A stretch of 64,000 nucleotides of DNA. It comes from Rhyzopertha dominica. Taxonomy: Eukaryota; Arthropoda; Insecta; Coleoptera; Bostrichidae. Below the pieces are notes generated by a model. The model searched no databases, was not told where the DNA came from, and saw only the letters and a program-made list of their open reading frames with translations. This document shows positions 26,990 through 38,339 of this stretch, piece after piece. The stretch is taken from contig QCXZ01000001.1 of assembly GCA_025024175.1 (NCBI GenBank), forward strand, positions 17,298,001 through 17,362,000, written 5' to 3'. A program made the position numbers and the translations under genes. The number at the start of each line of letters is the position of its first letter. The first letter of the stretch is position 1.

Positions 26990-27470
26990 GATAGTATTTT
27001 ATTTCTTTCACTAATTCTGTATTATTTCTGCGACTCTTACTGACAGAAATAATTGACATCAGTATAGCTGGACATTGAAGGTGTTCAAGATCCTCTACAC
27101 TTGATCGTCGAAATTAAAAGAGTGAAACAGTTGTACATTATCAGCATATAAATGATACTGACGATGTAAAAGAATTATGATGTATAAACTGTTAAATAAG
27201 GGTCCAATAATGCTTCCTTGGAAGACCCCTTTCGCCGTGACACCAGGAGAACGCATTAATTAAATCCGCACATTATGCTCAAACAACAAAGACGTCATCA
27301 AATTTATAGCAGTTATAGGGAAACCAACGTAGTGTAAAATTGGTTAAAAAGCATTTGAGCAATCAAACAAAATCAAGACATCTGGCTTACAGTTATCCAT
27401 CCAGAGCCCGAAATACAATTATTAGTTAGGTCTGTCACAGCATTCGCACAGCTTATGACCCGGTACTTTA
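26990..27470 (-). mobile_element. Non-LTR retrotransposon reverse transcriptase remnant (YADN)
   Basis: The minus strand reads through RT core motifs in one frame, interrupted by stop codons. In order: VPGHKLCECC (from a GFRPGHS-like motif), DVLILFDCSNAF (the DFSKAFD motif A), VFQGSIIGPLFNSLYI (the GVPQGS-LGPLLF motif B) and YHLYADNVQLFHSF (the YADD motif C). At least two in-frame stops lie between motifs A and B. The second catalytic Asp of motif C is Asn. The combination QGSIxGPL plus YHxYADD-VQLY is typical of Jockey/CR1/I-group LINEs; the exact clade is not settled. The reading direction is opposite to the Sox gene. Confidence 0.82.
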
Positions 27471-28129
27471 TAAAAATGTTTCTACGCATTTATAAAGTTT
27501 ACAATAAACTATTAAAAATCTGTGCGCCAGGTTAGGTTTGTTTAAAGTGCAATTTGATCCTCTTTCTGAAAGGTTGGTCTACAACCAGAAGTTTCTTTCA
27601 CTTGAAGAGTGGTCTAAAAAAAGAGACTTTAAAGTCGTGATTGCCTTATCACTACGTTAAGTAAAAATATAATATCTTACGTTTTATTGTACAAAAATGT
27701 TGTATAAAATAATGAAAGAAAGGGACTTATGCTAATAATCGAAAATATGTAAAACAATCAATGAATCAATTATTATTCTTGAAACTGAATCTTCAAAATT
27801 GCTTGCTAATATAAAAATTCAGATAAGAGAATTTGTACTATGTACCATTATTTGCCCGATCAAACACCACAATGATTTCACTTTTGGCAAATGGCTAACA
27901 AACATTGTATTGCCGGATAGTAAATGTCGAGGTAAACAGCCAAATAACATTCTCTTTGAAATTACTTTACACCTTTAATTTATCCTAGACCTTTATTGGC
28001 CGACAAAATTTCTGAATGACCTAGCATGTCTGCTGTTAAGGGCAGTTATATCCTTCTTAAATATTGGTTACTTTATCCAATTGGAACAAAATTCTTTTAT
28101 TTATGGAGGTAGATACTCATTTTACATGA

Positions 28130-29140
28130 TTGCATTTTGTCGGTGATATATGTACTAGGGCCACTCCGAAAGCATTGTAATATGAAAAAAATTGAATGTT
28201 TATTATATGTATGTTATTATAAATGTTCAAATGTTCAAAGTAGTTTCTCCCAACATCAGTACACCTTCCATAGTTCGAATACTTTACGCCAGACATTTTC
28301 TGGAATGCTATCAAAATAGTGCGGGAAGGCCACGTATATTTTTATTTCCTTTTCCTTGGCAAATTTACATCCACGTAAGTGTCTCTTTAGATTAGAAAAT
28401 AGCCAAAAGCCAGTTGAGTAAGATGTTTAAACACAGGGTTTCAAAAACTCCAATGTGTGGTGTGCTGAGTAGGATCAGGCACTGTAGTGATGCAGCATGA
28501 ACCTCCGAATTTAAACGAAATCAAAACTTGGGGCAGGCAAACGGTGGCGTACCACTTGGCAGTTACTGTCTTCTGCTCCTCCAGCTTGATAGTAGTACTA
28601 CAACATACATTATTTTCTTTATTGTGCGCTGTTTCTTTCTTTACGGTTGGTGTTAGCTCACCTTTGTGGATACCAACAAGGCTTTCCTGGTGAGTCGCAA
28701 AAATGTATGTAGGTTTCGTTGGCTGTTATGATTTTAGACATGATTTGGTGCCTTTATCTGTTCAACATTTCAGTGTTTCACAGCTGATTCCGACTCTACC
28801 CTGTTTTTACTCCTTGGTCAATATGTGGTGTACCCAGCGAGAACAACTTTCTTCACTTGAAGTTTATTATGTAAAATGTAAAATGTTGGCTCCTATACAA
28901 AGAGCGTTCTCCATCTCACTATAAGTGCACTTGTGGTCATGGCCTTTACAGTAGCCACGTTTTCAGGGGCATCAGCACTTCTTGGCAGTCCCTCATCGTA
29001 AAGAGATGTGCGTCCACGTTGAAATTCCTTGTGTCATCTGAAAGCGCTCGTGTATGATGGGGTTTCGTGGCCAAAGGCTAAACGCAATCTTTCATTGTAT
29101 TCCTTGTCGGATATACCAACTCAAAAATCGTAGTACATCA
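28130..29140 (-). pseudogene. Mariner-family transposase pseudogene A
   Basis: On the minus strand, pieces of a mariner transposase occur in the right order in shifting frames. The start has MMYYDF, then EYNERLRLAFGHETPS. The helix-turn-helix region follows with KEFQRGRTSLYDEGLPRSAD and PENVATVKAM, the family's EFxxGRxSLxDxxxxGRPxSA...PENV pattern. Later come VTAKWYATVCLPQV-like, LFSNLKRHLRGCKFA (from LFPxLKxHLRGxxF) and FDSIPENVWRKVFELW (near the C-terminus). Stops and frameshifts are present throughout, and the second catalytic Asp block is degraded. The protein would be about 340 residues when intact, and the span fits nearly the whole gene. Terminal repeats were not identified. Confidence 0.8.
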
Positions 29141-29389
29141 TAGATCGAGATATTTCTCAAGACAGTTGCATACACTTTCAGTAGCCAAATAACTTAAATA
29201 TGACCCTGTTGCTTGAACTCTTCTGGCAGCGGGCTTTTAGTACATTAATCTTCCAGAAAAAATAAACAGTGTTAATTATCTCCTTTACTCTTCTCATATT
29301 GCAAAATTTTCAGAGTGGTCCTCGTAAAACTGTTTGCGATCACAGACCGTCGGCTTCAAATATTTCGGAACTGTAATGAGCATAAGGTG

Positions 29390-29600
29390 CGAGAGCGCAT
29401 TTAGATACGAACCGCGCGGGATAGCAATTTAGTACCGAGTCATTAATATTACGGTTGTGTGTAGGTATAATGCAGTCACCATTGTGAAATATAAATGTTT
29501 ATTTAGCATCCATGGCTTGCGTCGCTAGCGTGCCCGCTATAATTTATTACGCTGAAAGCACGCGAGATCCATTTCGTCGCTGAAATATTGTTTCGTTTTG
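29390..29600. promoter_or_regulatory. Non-repetitive intronic block, weak regulatory candidate
   Basis: About 200 bp of complex sequence with a CACCATTGTGAAATA Sox-type site near 29477, a CATTAATATTAC block and a CGTCGCTAGCGTGC block. It differs in texture from the transposon debris on both sides. The sequence gives no direct proof of function. Confidence 0.18.
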
Positions 29601-30639
29601 TCAAGGGCTGATTTTGTACCGGTGTGCTGAACTAGGAAATGGAACTAAAACCCCAACTGTGAAAATAGATGCACATATAAAGCTGCTCGTAAGTTGTGCA
29701 TTGCACGTTCTTGGCATTTCTTCACAAAGAGAATGTCCGGATAAGCAGACAGCTGTTGCTTAGCTGGTAGAGAAGGGAAATGGTTTGATTTTCTTGCAAA
29801 TTATTATTTAATACGTAAGGAATTAAACTTAAATTACACTCACGAGAAATACTCCACCTTCACCTCTGTTTCTCGAGGATGTGTAAAATTTTGTTAAACG
29901 CAACTCGGAACTACAGCATACGTTTTATCTTAAAAATAATATTAATAATAATTACGCGGTAGGTATGCAATAACCTCTTTGATATTGGGTTGTTTCATGG
30001 TAAATGTCGGTTACTCCAGACAAAATTTAAATACAATCGAAAATTTCAACAAGTACCTATATTGAATCAAAATAATATCTGTTGCAGCGTCCACACATTT
30101 CTGTCAGTGAGATGTAAGTTTGTTTATACTATTTTTTATTAAATACTATAGCTTTCCGTACAAGCAACGAAGTAAATAGAGATATTTGTGTTCACCTAGC
30201 TTATAAAATTATGTAAGTCTTTTAGTCAGTTGACCAAATGTTTAAGAAAATAGTAATCAGTAGGAGACAATTTTTTTGGATATGGAAAGTGTGTTAGTTG
30301 TTTTACACCTTATTTCATTGGGTTCTCTGACAGTTTTTTGCGACAGATTTGATGCGAGCTATACATATTTATTTGTATGAAAATGTCTACACGAAAGTGA
30401 AATGCTATAAAATAGTAGTCTTATTCAGTATGCATATAGACCTCAAAGGGGCTTCAAAGTTTCTAACTAGTCTAGTATTTAAGGGGTGGCTTGATGAATA
30501 ATTGAGAAACCATCACGAAACTTGGTTAGCAGACATTCTGTAACTATTTGACTAATGGTTTGGCTCTCAAAAGCACAACAGCAAGCTGGATTTTGTTGAN
30601 CATTTAATTAGTTCAATATAAATATAAATCAATATAAAG

Positions 30640-31930
30640 TTACAATGCCCATTCCCAGTTCTCAAATGAAGGACATCCTCTTCCCAAATAGGCAAATAGG
30701 CCAAATAGGAAGGCGGTTAGGATGTAAATTCTGCAGGTAAGATATAGATTAGGCATGATATCTAAGGAGTTCTTTATCGAACGCATATTGACGTCTTATA
30801 AGAGGAGCACAGGCAGCCAAGGTAAAGGTGAAGACTTAATAGCGCCAGATATGGTTTCCATTGCAGTCTAAAGTTCTGCGTCCATTTTTTGGATAAATCT
30901 GCACTATTCATCCAAACAGGACAACAGTATTCCTAAGCTCAATGCAGATATTCGCAGTGTTTGTGCATTAATACACCAAGTCGACCAAGCTCATTTATAC
31001 AATATGTTGTTCCTTGTCTTCGCTTTTTGTGGTACTTTTTCAAAATGTGTCTTACAAGTTAAAAACGAGTCCAAAGTAACACTTACAGTATTTCGGATAG
31101 AATAGAATAGAAGCATAGATAAAATTTCTACTTGTGATTAGTAGCAAATCACTTGTCTACAAATTGAAGAATATTGGAGCTGAAACCAACTCTTGTGGTT
31201 ATCCATTTATCGAACACCTCCATTTGTTGCCCTGTTCACTAACGAATACTCTTAATTTTTCGGTTAGAAAGCATATTTTCAATGAGGTGTAGCAAACAAC
31301 CGCATGGAACTGCTTAATGCAATGTAATTTATGAATTAATACGTTCCTCCAAAATGTAGCATAAAGTGCAGAAAGGTCTACAAAAAACGCGTTTTCAATC
31401 GTCACTGGAATCCTTATTCGATATATGTATGTGTCACAATCGCTTCTGTTTGACCCAAAACCAGTTTGTTCAATGGGAAGTATGTGGATATCTTCTGCGA
31501 GTGGAGATACTCGAATATGAATCAGTCTCTCCAGAAGCATGTAGCAGGTACTCATTAAGTAAATGGGGCGAGTACGTAGTTTTTCCCGACTTCAAAATAT
31601 CGATGTCTTTTGCCTTCTGAAATTCGGAACCTTATCTGAATTAAATATATCATTGAAAAATGTTAATAACCAGTTCAATGCCAAGCTCCCCAGATCTTTT
31701 ATAAATTCTGGATACATGTCATCAAAACCGGCAGGCCTTCGAACCTTTATAAAAGAAAGAGCAATATTTAGTTCCGTCCTATTAAAGGGCTTCGAGATAG
31801 TCTCGGAAAGTGGAGTATATTTTCGCTTTTTACGCAATATGTTCTTCATGAATCGTGTTTCTTCATCACTCAACATAACTACATTTGGCACATTGACAAG
31901 TCAAGAAGCAATAACATTTGAAGAAATTAT
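30640..31930 (-). mobile_element. Non-LTR retrotransposon reverse transcriptase remnant, larger fragment
   Basis: The minus strand carries most of a LINE reverse transcriptase in order. From about 31890 downward: PFNRTELNIALSFIK, then PAGFDDMYPEFIKDLGSLAL (the KAPGxDGIxPEFIKxLG region). Then YMLLERLIHIRVSPL, PIEQTGFGSNRSDCD (from EQAGFRxGRSCxDQ) and FFVDLSALYATFW (the FVDLSAAYDTVW motif A; both the Ala and the Asp are altered). A degenerate PQELVSAPIFFNL (motif B, NGVPQGSVLAPLLFN) follows near 31150-31200. Below 31100 the thumb region is visible: KTRNN, ALSLG and SSPLPWLPVLL. Stops and frameshifts break it. It differs in motif style from the fragment at 26990 (SVLAP type), so it is a second family. 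It abuts a P-like element. Confidence 0.82.
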
Positions 31931-31974
31931 TGATATCTTATAGGCCATATTGGCGTGATGTCAGCATGTTCCTA

Positions 31975-32584
31975 AAAGGCGGCCATCTTGTAGAAGTATC
32001 CTTATGTTTAAATCCTTTGACGGTGGTTTGGCGTTTCACAAAGTAGCTGGGAGCTGTTGGATGTGTTGACGAAGAACTGTTCTTAGTACTGTAATCTTGT
32101 GAAAATGGTAATTTGTGGCGTTGTTGGTTGTTCGGCAACATACCGAAAAGATGGCATTTCCGTAAATTTATATAGCTTGTCGTATATTATTCCAAATTAA
32201 TGCGACAAAACCAGAGATATTTCCACGAAATATTGCAAACAAATCGGCTTGATGTTTAAATCAACAAACACCAGAGACGTGAAAGTCTGCAACAAAAACT
32301 CGCTTCTAGTAAATGGTAACAGCCATGAAGGTTAGTTTTGAAGTTGATAAAATTAGTCAACAAATCTCTATACCTCTATTCAACTGAACTCTACCACATA
32401 ATGCTACTAGAGTCTTATATTTATCCGCATCAATATCAACAATAATCGCGAATAAGTAGCTAAAAACGTAACCATAATTATGAGTTCACAAAACAAACTT
32501 TGGTTTACGAGACGTGTGGCTTCTACAATATGGCCGCCTTTCGCAGCAGATACCATCCGCTAGATGGCGCTCTCACTGATACCA
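31975..32584 (+). mobile_element. Internally deleted P-like element with THAP remnant, copy 2
   Basis: A 22-bp inverted repeat brackets the unit: AAAGGCGGCCATCTTGTAGA at 31975 (plus AG) and its complement at 32520-32541 with one mismatch. The homology shared with copy 1 continues to 32584. About 130 bp in from the left repeat, at 32105-32200, a short frame begins MVICGVVGCSATYRKDGIS. That is the start of a THAP zinc finger (first two Cys of the C2CH set) as found at the N-terminus of P-element transposases, where the start codon also sits about 150 bp from the element end. The frame stops after 31 residues; later THAP pieces appear only in other frames. No RNase H-like or GTP-binding transposase regions are present. 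Confidence 0.62.
32105..32200 (+). pseudogene. Truncated THAP-domain frame of the P-like element
   Basis: A 31-codon frame starts MVICGVVGCS, matching the Cys-x(2-4)-Cys opening of THAP domains, and continues with DGIS where family members have the conserved GISFHxFP. The expected FHRFP is NLYSLS here, and a TAA follows. The remaining zinc ligands (Cys-x2-His) are not in frame. It is non-functional. A GGTTAGT donor-like site at 32329 fits the idea that the first exon of a P-like transposase ended nearby. Confidence 0.55.
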
Positions 32585-32689
32585 TGTATATGAAGATTGC
32601 GTTCGAGTGTCAAGTTTCGGAAGCAAATTCCAGCTACTTCTACTTGAATGTGTTTTTTTTTCATGTATTTATTCCATTTTTCTTTTTTT

Positions 32690-34860
32690 TTTTGAAACGT
32701 CCAGTTGGTGCAGGTTCAGGAGAATGTTTATAAATAACGTGCAATGCATTGGATTATTTCGACCAGCATGGGATGTAATTTGAAAAGGAAACCCGTAGGA
32801 ATTTTACGATTGTACATTTTTTTACCATTATAGATCGAATTAGGTTTTAAAATTTGCCATAATTCATAAATATTTTTGACATAAGCGACTCTATTATTTT
32901 AAAATGCGATGTTATAAAAACTTGGGTGAATATTTTAATATTTCTGATCTTGAACGAGGTTGCTGAAAATTATACTACTTAACGAGCCTCATTGATAATT
33001 TTTTAAACCACACGCGTAAACTTATCTCTGTCAATTAAAAGGTTTATTGTCTTAGTTATGAAAATAAAAAACATAGGATATGCGTGTTAGATCGCTTGCT
33101 TTCCGGATTACGCCTTTGAATGGTAAATACAGACTAAGCACGCTATTAAAAGCATATTTCATAGTAAAACTTGTCTTCAGGTATGGCGTTGTAACAATCC
33201 AATTTATATTATAATAGGATATAAACATGCAATATTTTTCTGCCTTCAATTCATTATTGAATTACTGTCATTTTTATTATTAAATTCTATGAAGTACTGT
33301 TATCGTTGAAATTAAGACGTATTTTCATTTAATCGCTAAACTGTTAACTAGTTCAGAATTTCTGCATTTTATAATGACTTATAATGACAATAGCTTGATG
33401 TTATGAGTACCTATAAGTGGACTACAAAAAGCTTTATAATATTATTTAAAATGGAAGTGATTCTGTTTTCAATACTTCTATCAAAAGCAAGCATACTGTG
33501 CTAGTATATTGAAATACATCAACGTTTCTTTGATACTACCAAACCAGCGTGTGGCACGCCTCAAATTGACATATTTTATTTCATTCCAGTTTATTTTTGC
33601 ACAAATAATTATACATTTCAAAACTTTTCTAAGCATAGTATTAAATGGAAGAGGTAAAATATGAACAACAACTTAGACAGCAAGGTTAGTCAAACCGATC
33701 AATGTCGATATGAGGCTATATTCTAGCCTAATTCCGTACTTAATGTACTGATAATAAATATATTGCTCTTAATTACACTACATCTCAGTCTATGCCGTAT
33801 TAATTATTGGGACACATACTGTGCAAATAAAAGCACCCGGAAAAATTTATTGTCTCATTTGCGCAAGCGTATAATAATATACTTCGTTAGTTCTGTAGTT
33901 ACAATCTATCATTTATGCAATACACCCATTTGCATAGCGCTTAATAAAACATAACTTATTAAACACACTCATGCACTTAAAAGCACATTCGAATAATTAG
34001 AATCGATTACTATCGCTGATATCACACTTTCTTATTTGTACAGGCGGCGTCTTCCTATCGGTCAATCATTCTCGTCTAAAAGCAAAGCTGATGTCGGTAT
34101 TCATAAACCTGTAGGTACGTACTCATATACATATAGTTGCTCGACAATAACGACGTTATGACTGTTTTAATAACACGAGAAGTTTCACAGTTCAGCATGA
34201 ATTTCAAAAATTTAACGCCAGCGTGTTAAACACTGTTATTGTCCAATTAGAGGGTTTGTACTGTAATTTTTAATGGCTTTGCGAAATTGCGAGAAGTAAT
34301 AGCCAGCTTTGCTACCTGCGGACTTCCAAAATTTGCAAACAATTTCAGATTTGACTTAGCAGATGTAAAAAATGGAAAATACCATACCTTACACATGGGA
34401 CACCTCTATCAAAAGCAGAAAATATTAAAAGTTTTAGTGAGCAAGCTTTTAAGAAACGGCAAGCTCATTCTGAACGCACTATTGTATTATCCAAGTGTTC
34501 GACAAAAATTTTCGTTTTTTTACATATCTTGAAAACTACATGATCTAACACATACTGTGTAAATTTAAAAAAAGCACTAATTCAGCTTCTTTACTTACAC
34601 TAACTATTGCTGTATCTCTTACCGTTTACGAAACTAAAGTCATATCCCATATGTTATTGGTTATTGGCAACATTCTTGCTGATATAACGGCATAGATAAT
34701 AACGCGTACGGGCTTCAAAACCTCTGACGTGTTTTATATAGGTGCAAAACATTTTCGACAAACTATTAAAGTCCTCACAAAATGACACTTTCCCTTCGTC
34801 AGCTTTTGTTGTTAGAAAGAATTAAAGCCTTCTAGACGTGAAAGCGCGAAATTGTTTATT
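32690..34860. other. Intronic sequence with no recognised feature
   Basis: AT-rich, apart from a poly-T tract at about 32680-32692. I see no transposon motifs, exons or RNA genes. Confidence 0.4.
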
Positions 34861-35345
34861 TATAATCAGGGGGTGCCCATCTAATTGTCTTATTAGCAAC
34901 AATGGAACAGAAAGCCGTTAACAGCAGCCCACTGATTTAAACATACCGTAACCGCTCGATCAGTAATAGTCAACCTGATAATCTAAACGGCCGAAAAAGG
35001 TATTAATCACATCAATTACTGCACGGCACAATGAATGGATAGAATCAAACTGGCATTCGACAAGAATAAAGTCATCATTTTTAACCCGTGCGTAATCATA
35101 CATTTGAAATATAAAATTATACTTATACATCTGTCACTTACAAGCATTTCTGTCTTCACTATTACTGTAATATTATAAATCACTACGTACACCAATCTTG
35201 GCTGTCAAATCTTGCCGTTAAATGAGATATGATTGACACCTAAATGGGCCATCTCACGAGCGCGTTCTTGCGTCTTCGTCTCTGCGACTCCCTCCTTCTA
35301 GCAAGGTGCACTTCAGGTGTGGAATGCGCCGCTAAAGATATTAAT
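34861..35345. promoter_or_regulatory. Complex intronic block just before exon B, candidate enhancer
   Basis: This stretch within 750 bp of the Ala-rich exon is non-repetitive and motif-dense. It has ATAATCA, CTAATTGTCTTATTAG (a near-palindromic homeodomain-type site at about 34881-34896) and, next to it, ACAATGG (a Sox site at 34899-34905). A later part (about 35230-35345) has GGTGCACTTCAGGTGTGG with an E-box and T-box-like core. A homeodomain site beside a Sox site resembles known SoxB partner sites. Inference only. Confidence 0.28.
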
Positions 35346-35586
35346 AGCCTACAGTTCTAGTCATTCCACCATTTAGCGTATGGGTGACAATTGTACGAGC
35401 CTTATTTTTTGTTTGGTCTTTCAACTGCTAGTTGTTAATTATTTTGTTTTAGATACTTTGTTCCACAAAACAAAAAATGACAAGAAGTCTGTAGAACGAA
35501 ATTCCTTTATTTTACCGGCAGTAGTTTCCGTGCATCCCATTACTGAAAAAATGCTGCTGAAATTAATAAATTAATTTTTCTTGCAG

Positions 35587-35741
35587 GAATGGCAGCAAGC
35601 GGTATGGGGCAATCAATGGCCTCCTACTACAACCCTTCAGCAGCATATGGTTCTCTGAGTGCTGCGTCCATGGCTGCGGCTGCTGCCGCTGCACAACAAT
35701 CAGCTGCTGCGATGTCGGCTAGTTTATCCGCTCCAGCACAG
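35587..35741 (+). CDS. Sox21b: Sox21b-like exon: Ala-rich segment
   Basis: This internal exon lies between acceptor TTGCAG (ending 35586) and donor GTAAAG (35742). Its first two bases complete the Gly codon begun at 13628, and it ends exactly after a Gln codon (phase 0). It encodes MAASGMGQSMASYYNPSAAY, then GSLSAASMAAAAAAAQQSAA and a short Ser/Ala tail, a low-complexity Ala-rich region. Poly-Ala tracts also occur in SoxB2 proteins such as vertebrate Sox21, where the C-terminal part represses transcription. That role is carried over from family knowledge, not seen here. The exon is GC-richer than the flanking intron, and the frame matches both neighbouring exons, which supports it strongly. 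It is too short to identify on its own. Confidence 0.88.
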
Positions 35742-37489
35742 GTAAAGCTACTTCCTTGCCTTTTTTTAATTAACAGTACCATGCAAATATGTTTTGTTAA
35801 AACGAGCTTGCTCTTCCTCAACAAAAAAGATTCTTATTATTCTTATACAACGACTTCATTTTACAAGACGACAGCGTTTTGTGTTTTAAGCCAGAAATTT
35901 ACAAAATTAGGAAGATAACATTTATACAGACTGTCTATAAAGGAACGCATAAAATTCAAAATGAAGGTTATTTGTGAAAATTCGAAAAACGGTGAAACTG
36001 GTATTTGCGATTGAAATAATTGGAACAGAGCAGTCTGTTTTTATGACGAAGATAAGAGGTTACCAATTTTTTTAGGTAGCACCATATGCATTTTATGTTG
36101 CATTCGAGCCCTAATTATCTAAGGAATTCACACATTTTGTCATTTGACATAAAAAATAGAAATGGGCACAACATGTGCATAAATGTGAAGTTCGCATATA
36201 AAACAAAGTACATCATCAAGCGAAAATGTGCCGATGCACAATCTTGCTTGGAATATCATTGTACAACTTATTCGGAAATATATCAGCCATTACAGGTAAA
36301 TAGGGTCTTTAATCATACCTTCTCAACAGCACCTCGCAAAATTGTAAGCGTCTGTCAGAATTGTCCTCCTGAAGTTCATAGATCAATCAGATTTTATAAA
36401 AATTATTAATTTTTTTTTTTAAGTTTACCCACTATCGAGTGGTGTACGTCGTTGTTTATTACCACCTGATGCTAGGATAGGTTCGGATTTTCTTCAGCTT
36501 CTAATAAAACGATTTTGTGTAATCCTTTAAATAGGGATGACCAGATCTTGGCAAATCCGTTTCGTTACATCGTGAAACAAGTCTACTAACAGAATATTGT
36601 GCAATATAAGTCTTTTTTTTTGTGTTCCATGTTAAACAGTTGACAAGCTTCTTGATGACACCGGACTCTATCGCTATAATCTACCATCATTAAAATTTGG
36701 ATTCGTTCAGTCTCCGCTAGACTAATATTGTATTTTACCAAGTCGGGTTTTGCTTACTTTTCCAAAGAATAGCAAAATGCGATTGGTATCAATATACAAA
36801 AAGTTATCATGTGTTTTATTTCAGCATCTATAAATTCCTATTTCCTTCGGTTTAAATGGATATTAAGTACAGATAACTTTTTGTCTATTTATACTAGTCA
36901 ACGTTTTTGGTATTTTTGGAACTGTCTTCCTTAATTCAAGATATTCCAAGAAATGTTTACTCAGTCGAAAGGAACATAAGTACCAGCAAGTTAATACCTC
37001 GAAAATTTTTGTGGTGTCATATAGATCGATTAGGTATGTCAAGCTGTAAATTGACTGGTCACACTTTAAACATTTGCTTGCCAACTTCTCTACATATTGT
37101 TTCAACATAATTTTATGTACGTGTTAAATAACCATTTTCCAATTGTGCCCATTTTGATTGTTTTTTTTATGCCAAATGACGTAATGAATGAATTCCTTAG
37201 ATAATAAGGTATCGGATGCATATAGTTCTATTAAAAAATGAACTTCTCATCTTTGTCATACAACAAACTGCTCTGTTTCAATCGTCTTTTAAATCGTAAG
37301 TTACCTGCTTCAACGCTTTTTTTAAACTTTGGCAAATAACACCTATTTTTAATTTTATGCCTTATTTTATCGGCACATATTTTTATTTATATGCGAAAGT
37401 CGAAAAATGTTGGGAATGGCAATGAAGAACAAACTTTTACAGAAATATGTTTTATTAATATTCGCCTTTACATTCTGTATATTTTCTCA

Positions 37490-38260
37490 TACATTAAACC
37501 AAACTGTTAGAGCAAGTATTCCATTCTGAAGTGTCCATATTCAAAATATGTTTTGAATGAATTAACTGCTTCAGGGCTTTGACTATAGGAAACATAAAAA
37601 GCCGGGACTTTGGAATGAATAAGTCATTAATTTGATACCATTACTTTACCAAAAATTGATTGTAGCGCGAGTAGTTTAGCATTATTGTGATGAAGGTATA
37701 TTTCACGTTTAGAGTGGTTTTTCGCCACTTTTCAGTGACTTCTGGCAAGCAAATTCAGCATTTACTTGTACGACGATTTTCTAGCAACCTGACTTGATTT
37801 GGCTATAAAACGTGCAATGATTTGTTTGGAAATGCTTCGCCATCGAACAGCTTTAGTTGCCAAATTTTCATTCTGAAACACCCAAATTGTCGATTGTTGC
37901 TTGGTTTCAAGTTCATACAAATATTTCCAAGATCCATCGATGGCAAGGTTTTCTGACCAAGAAATGTGTAAGGATACATGAATTCCGTCGTATGTTACAT
38001 GACGATCACCTTCAGTTATTCGATAATGCGGGACCACCACTCCTTCATTGATCCTGTAGCGAAGCACAACCATATTTTAGAACTTGTAACCAGCCATATA
38101 CAGTTGTTTTTGATCTAGCTTCATCTCCAAATGCTGAATCTATATGTTGCTTGTGTTAATGTTTATTCAAGCCACAACGAAAATCGTACTAAATCATAGC
38201 GCGAACGTTGGCTCATGTCGACTTTTTTCACGCGACTCGAATGCTTCAAAAACAGCACAC
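37490..38260 (-). pseudogene. Mariner-family transposase pseudogene B
   Basis: Minus-strand pieces in order: SAFGDEARSKTTVYGW near the N-terminus, a degenerate ASLQDQ (from SLQDE), then DRHVTYDGIHVSLHIS (from DRHVTYxEIxxxLxIS). The catalytic-core neighbourhood is YELETKQQSTIWVFQNEN, followed by SISKQIIARF (from STSKQMIACF). Then comes EIYLHHNNAK, where the family has LHHDNA, and SQSPEAVNSFKTYFE near the C-terminus. The Asp of the second catalytic motif is therefore Asn, and several stops and shifts break the frame. It is a dead copy of the same broad mariner group as pseudogene A, also antisense to the Sox gene. Terminal repeats were not defined. Confidence 0.82.
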
Positions 38261-38339
38261 AGTCCGAACAAAATAAGATTTTTACAATCGAACGAAAACA
38301 CCAAACTTCTGACAGACTAGATTATATCAGGACGTAATT

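Larger units (their letters stand above)
13629..35586 (+). other. Sox21b: Intron between the HMG exon and the Ala-rich exon (about 22 kb)
   Basis: The donor is GTGAGC (13629-13634) and the acceptor ends in TTGCAG (35581-35586). It is a phase 1 intron splitting a Gly codon. It contains the 1.8-kb foldback element, an interspersed repeat, short hairpins, P-like arms, two LINE fragments and a mariner remnant. No exon is recognised inside. The first 400 bases and the last 700 bases are complex, non-repetitive sequence that could hold regulatory elements. Long, element-filled introns are unusual for SoxB genes in compact insect genomes and suggest a larger genome here. Confidence 0.85.

Noticed and set aside
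31563..31943. 126-codon plus-strand open frame
   Set aside because: It is antisense to a clear reverse transcriptase fragment.
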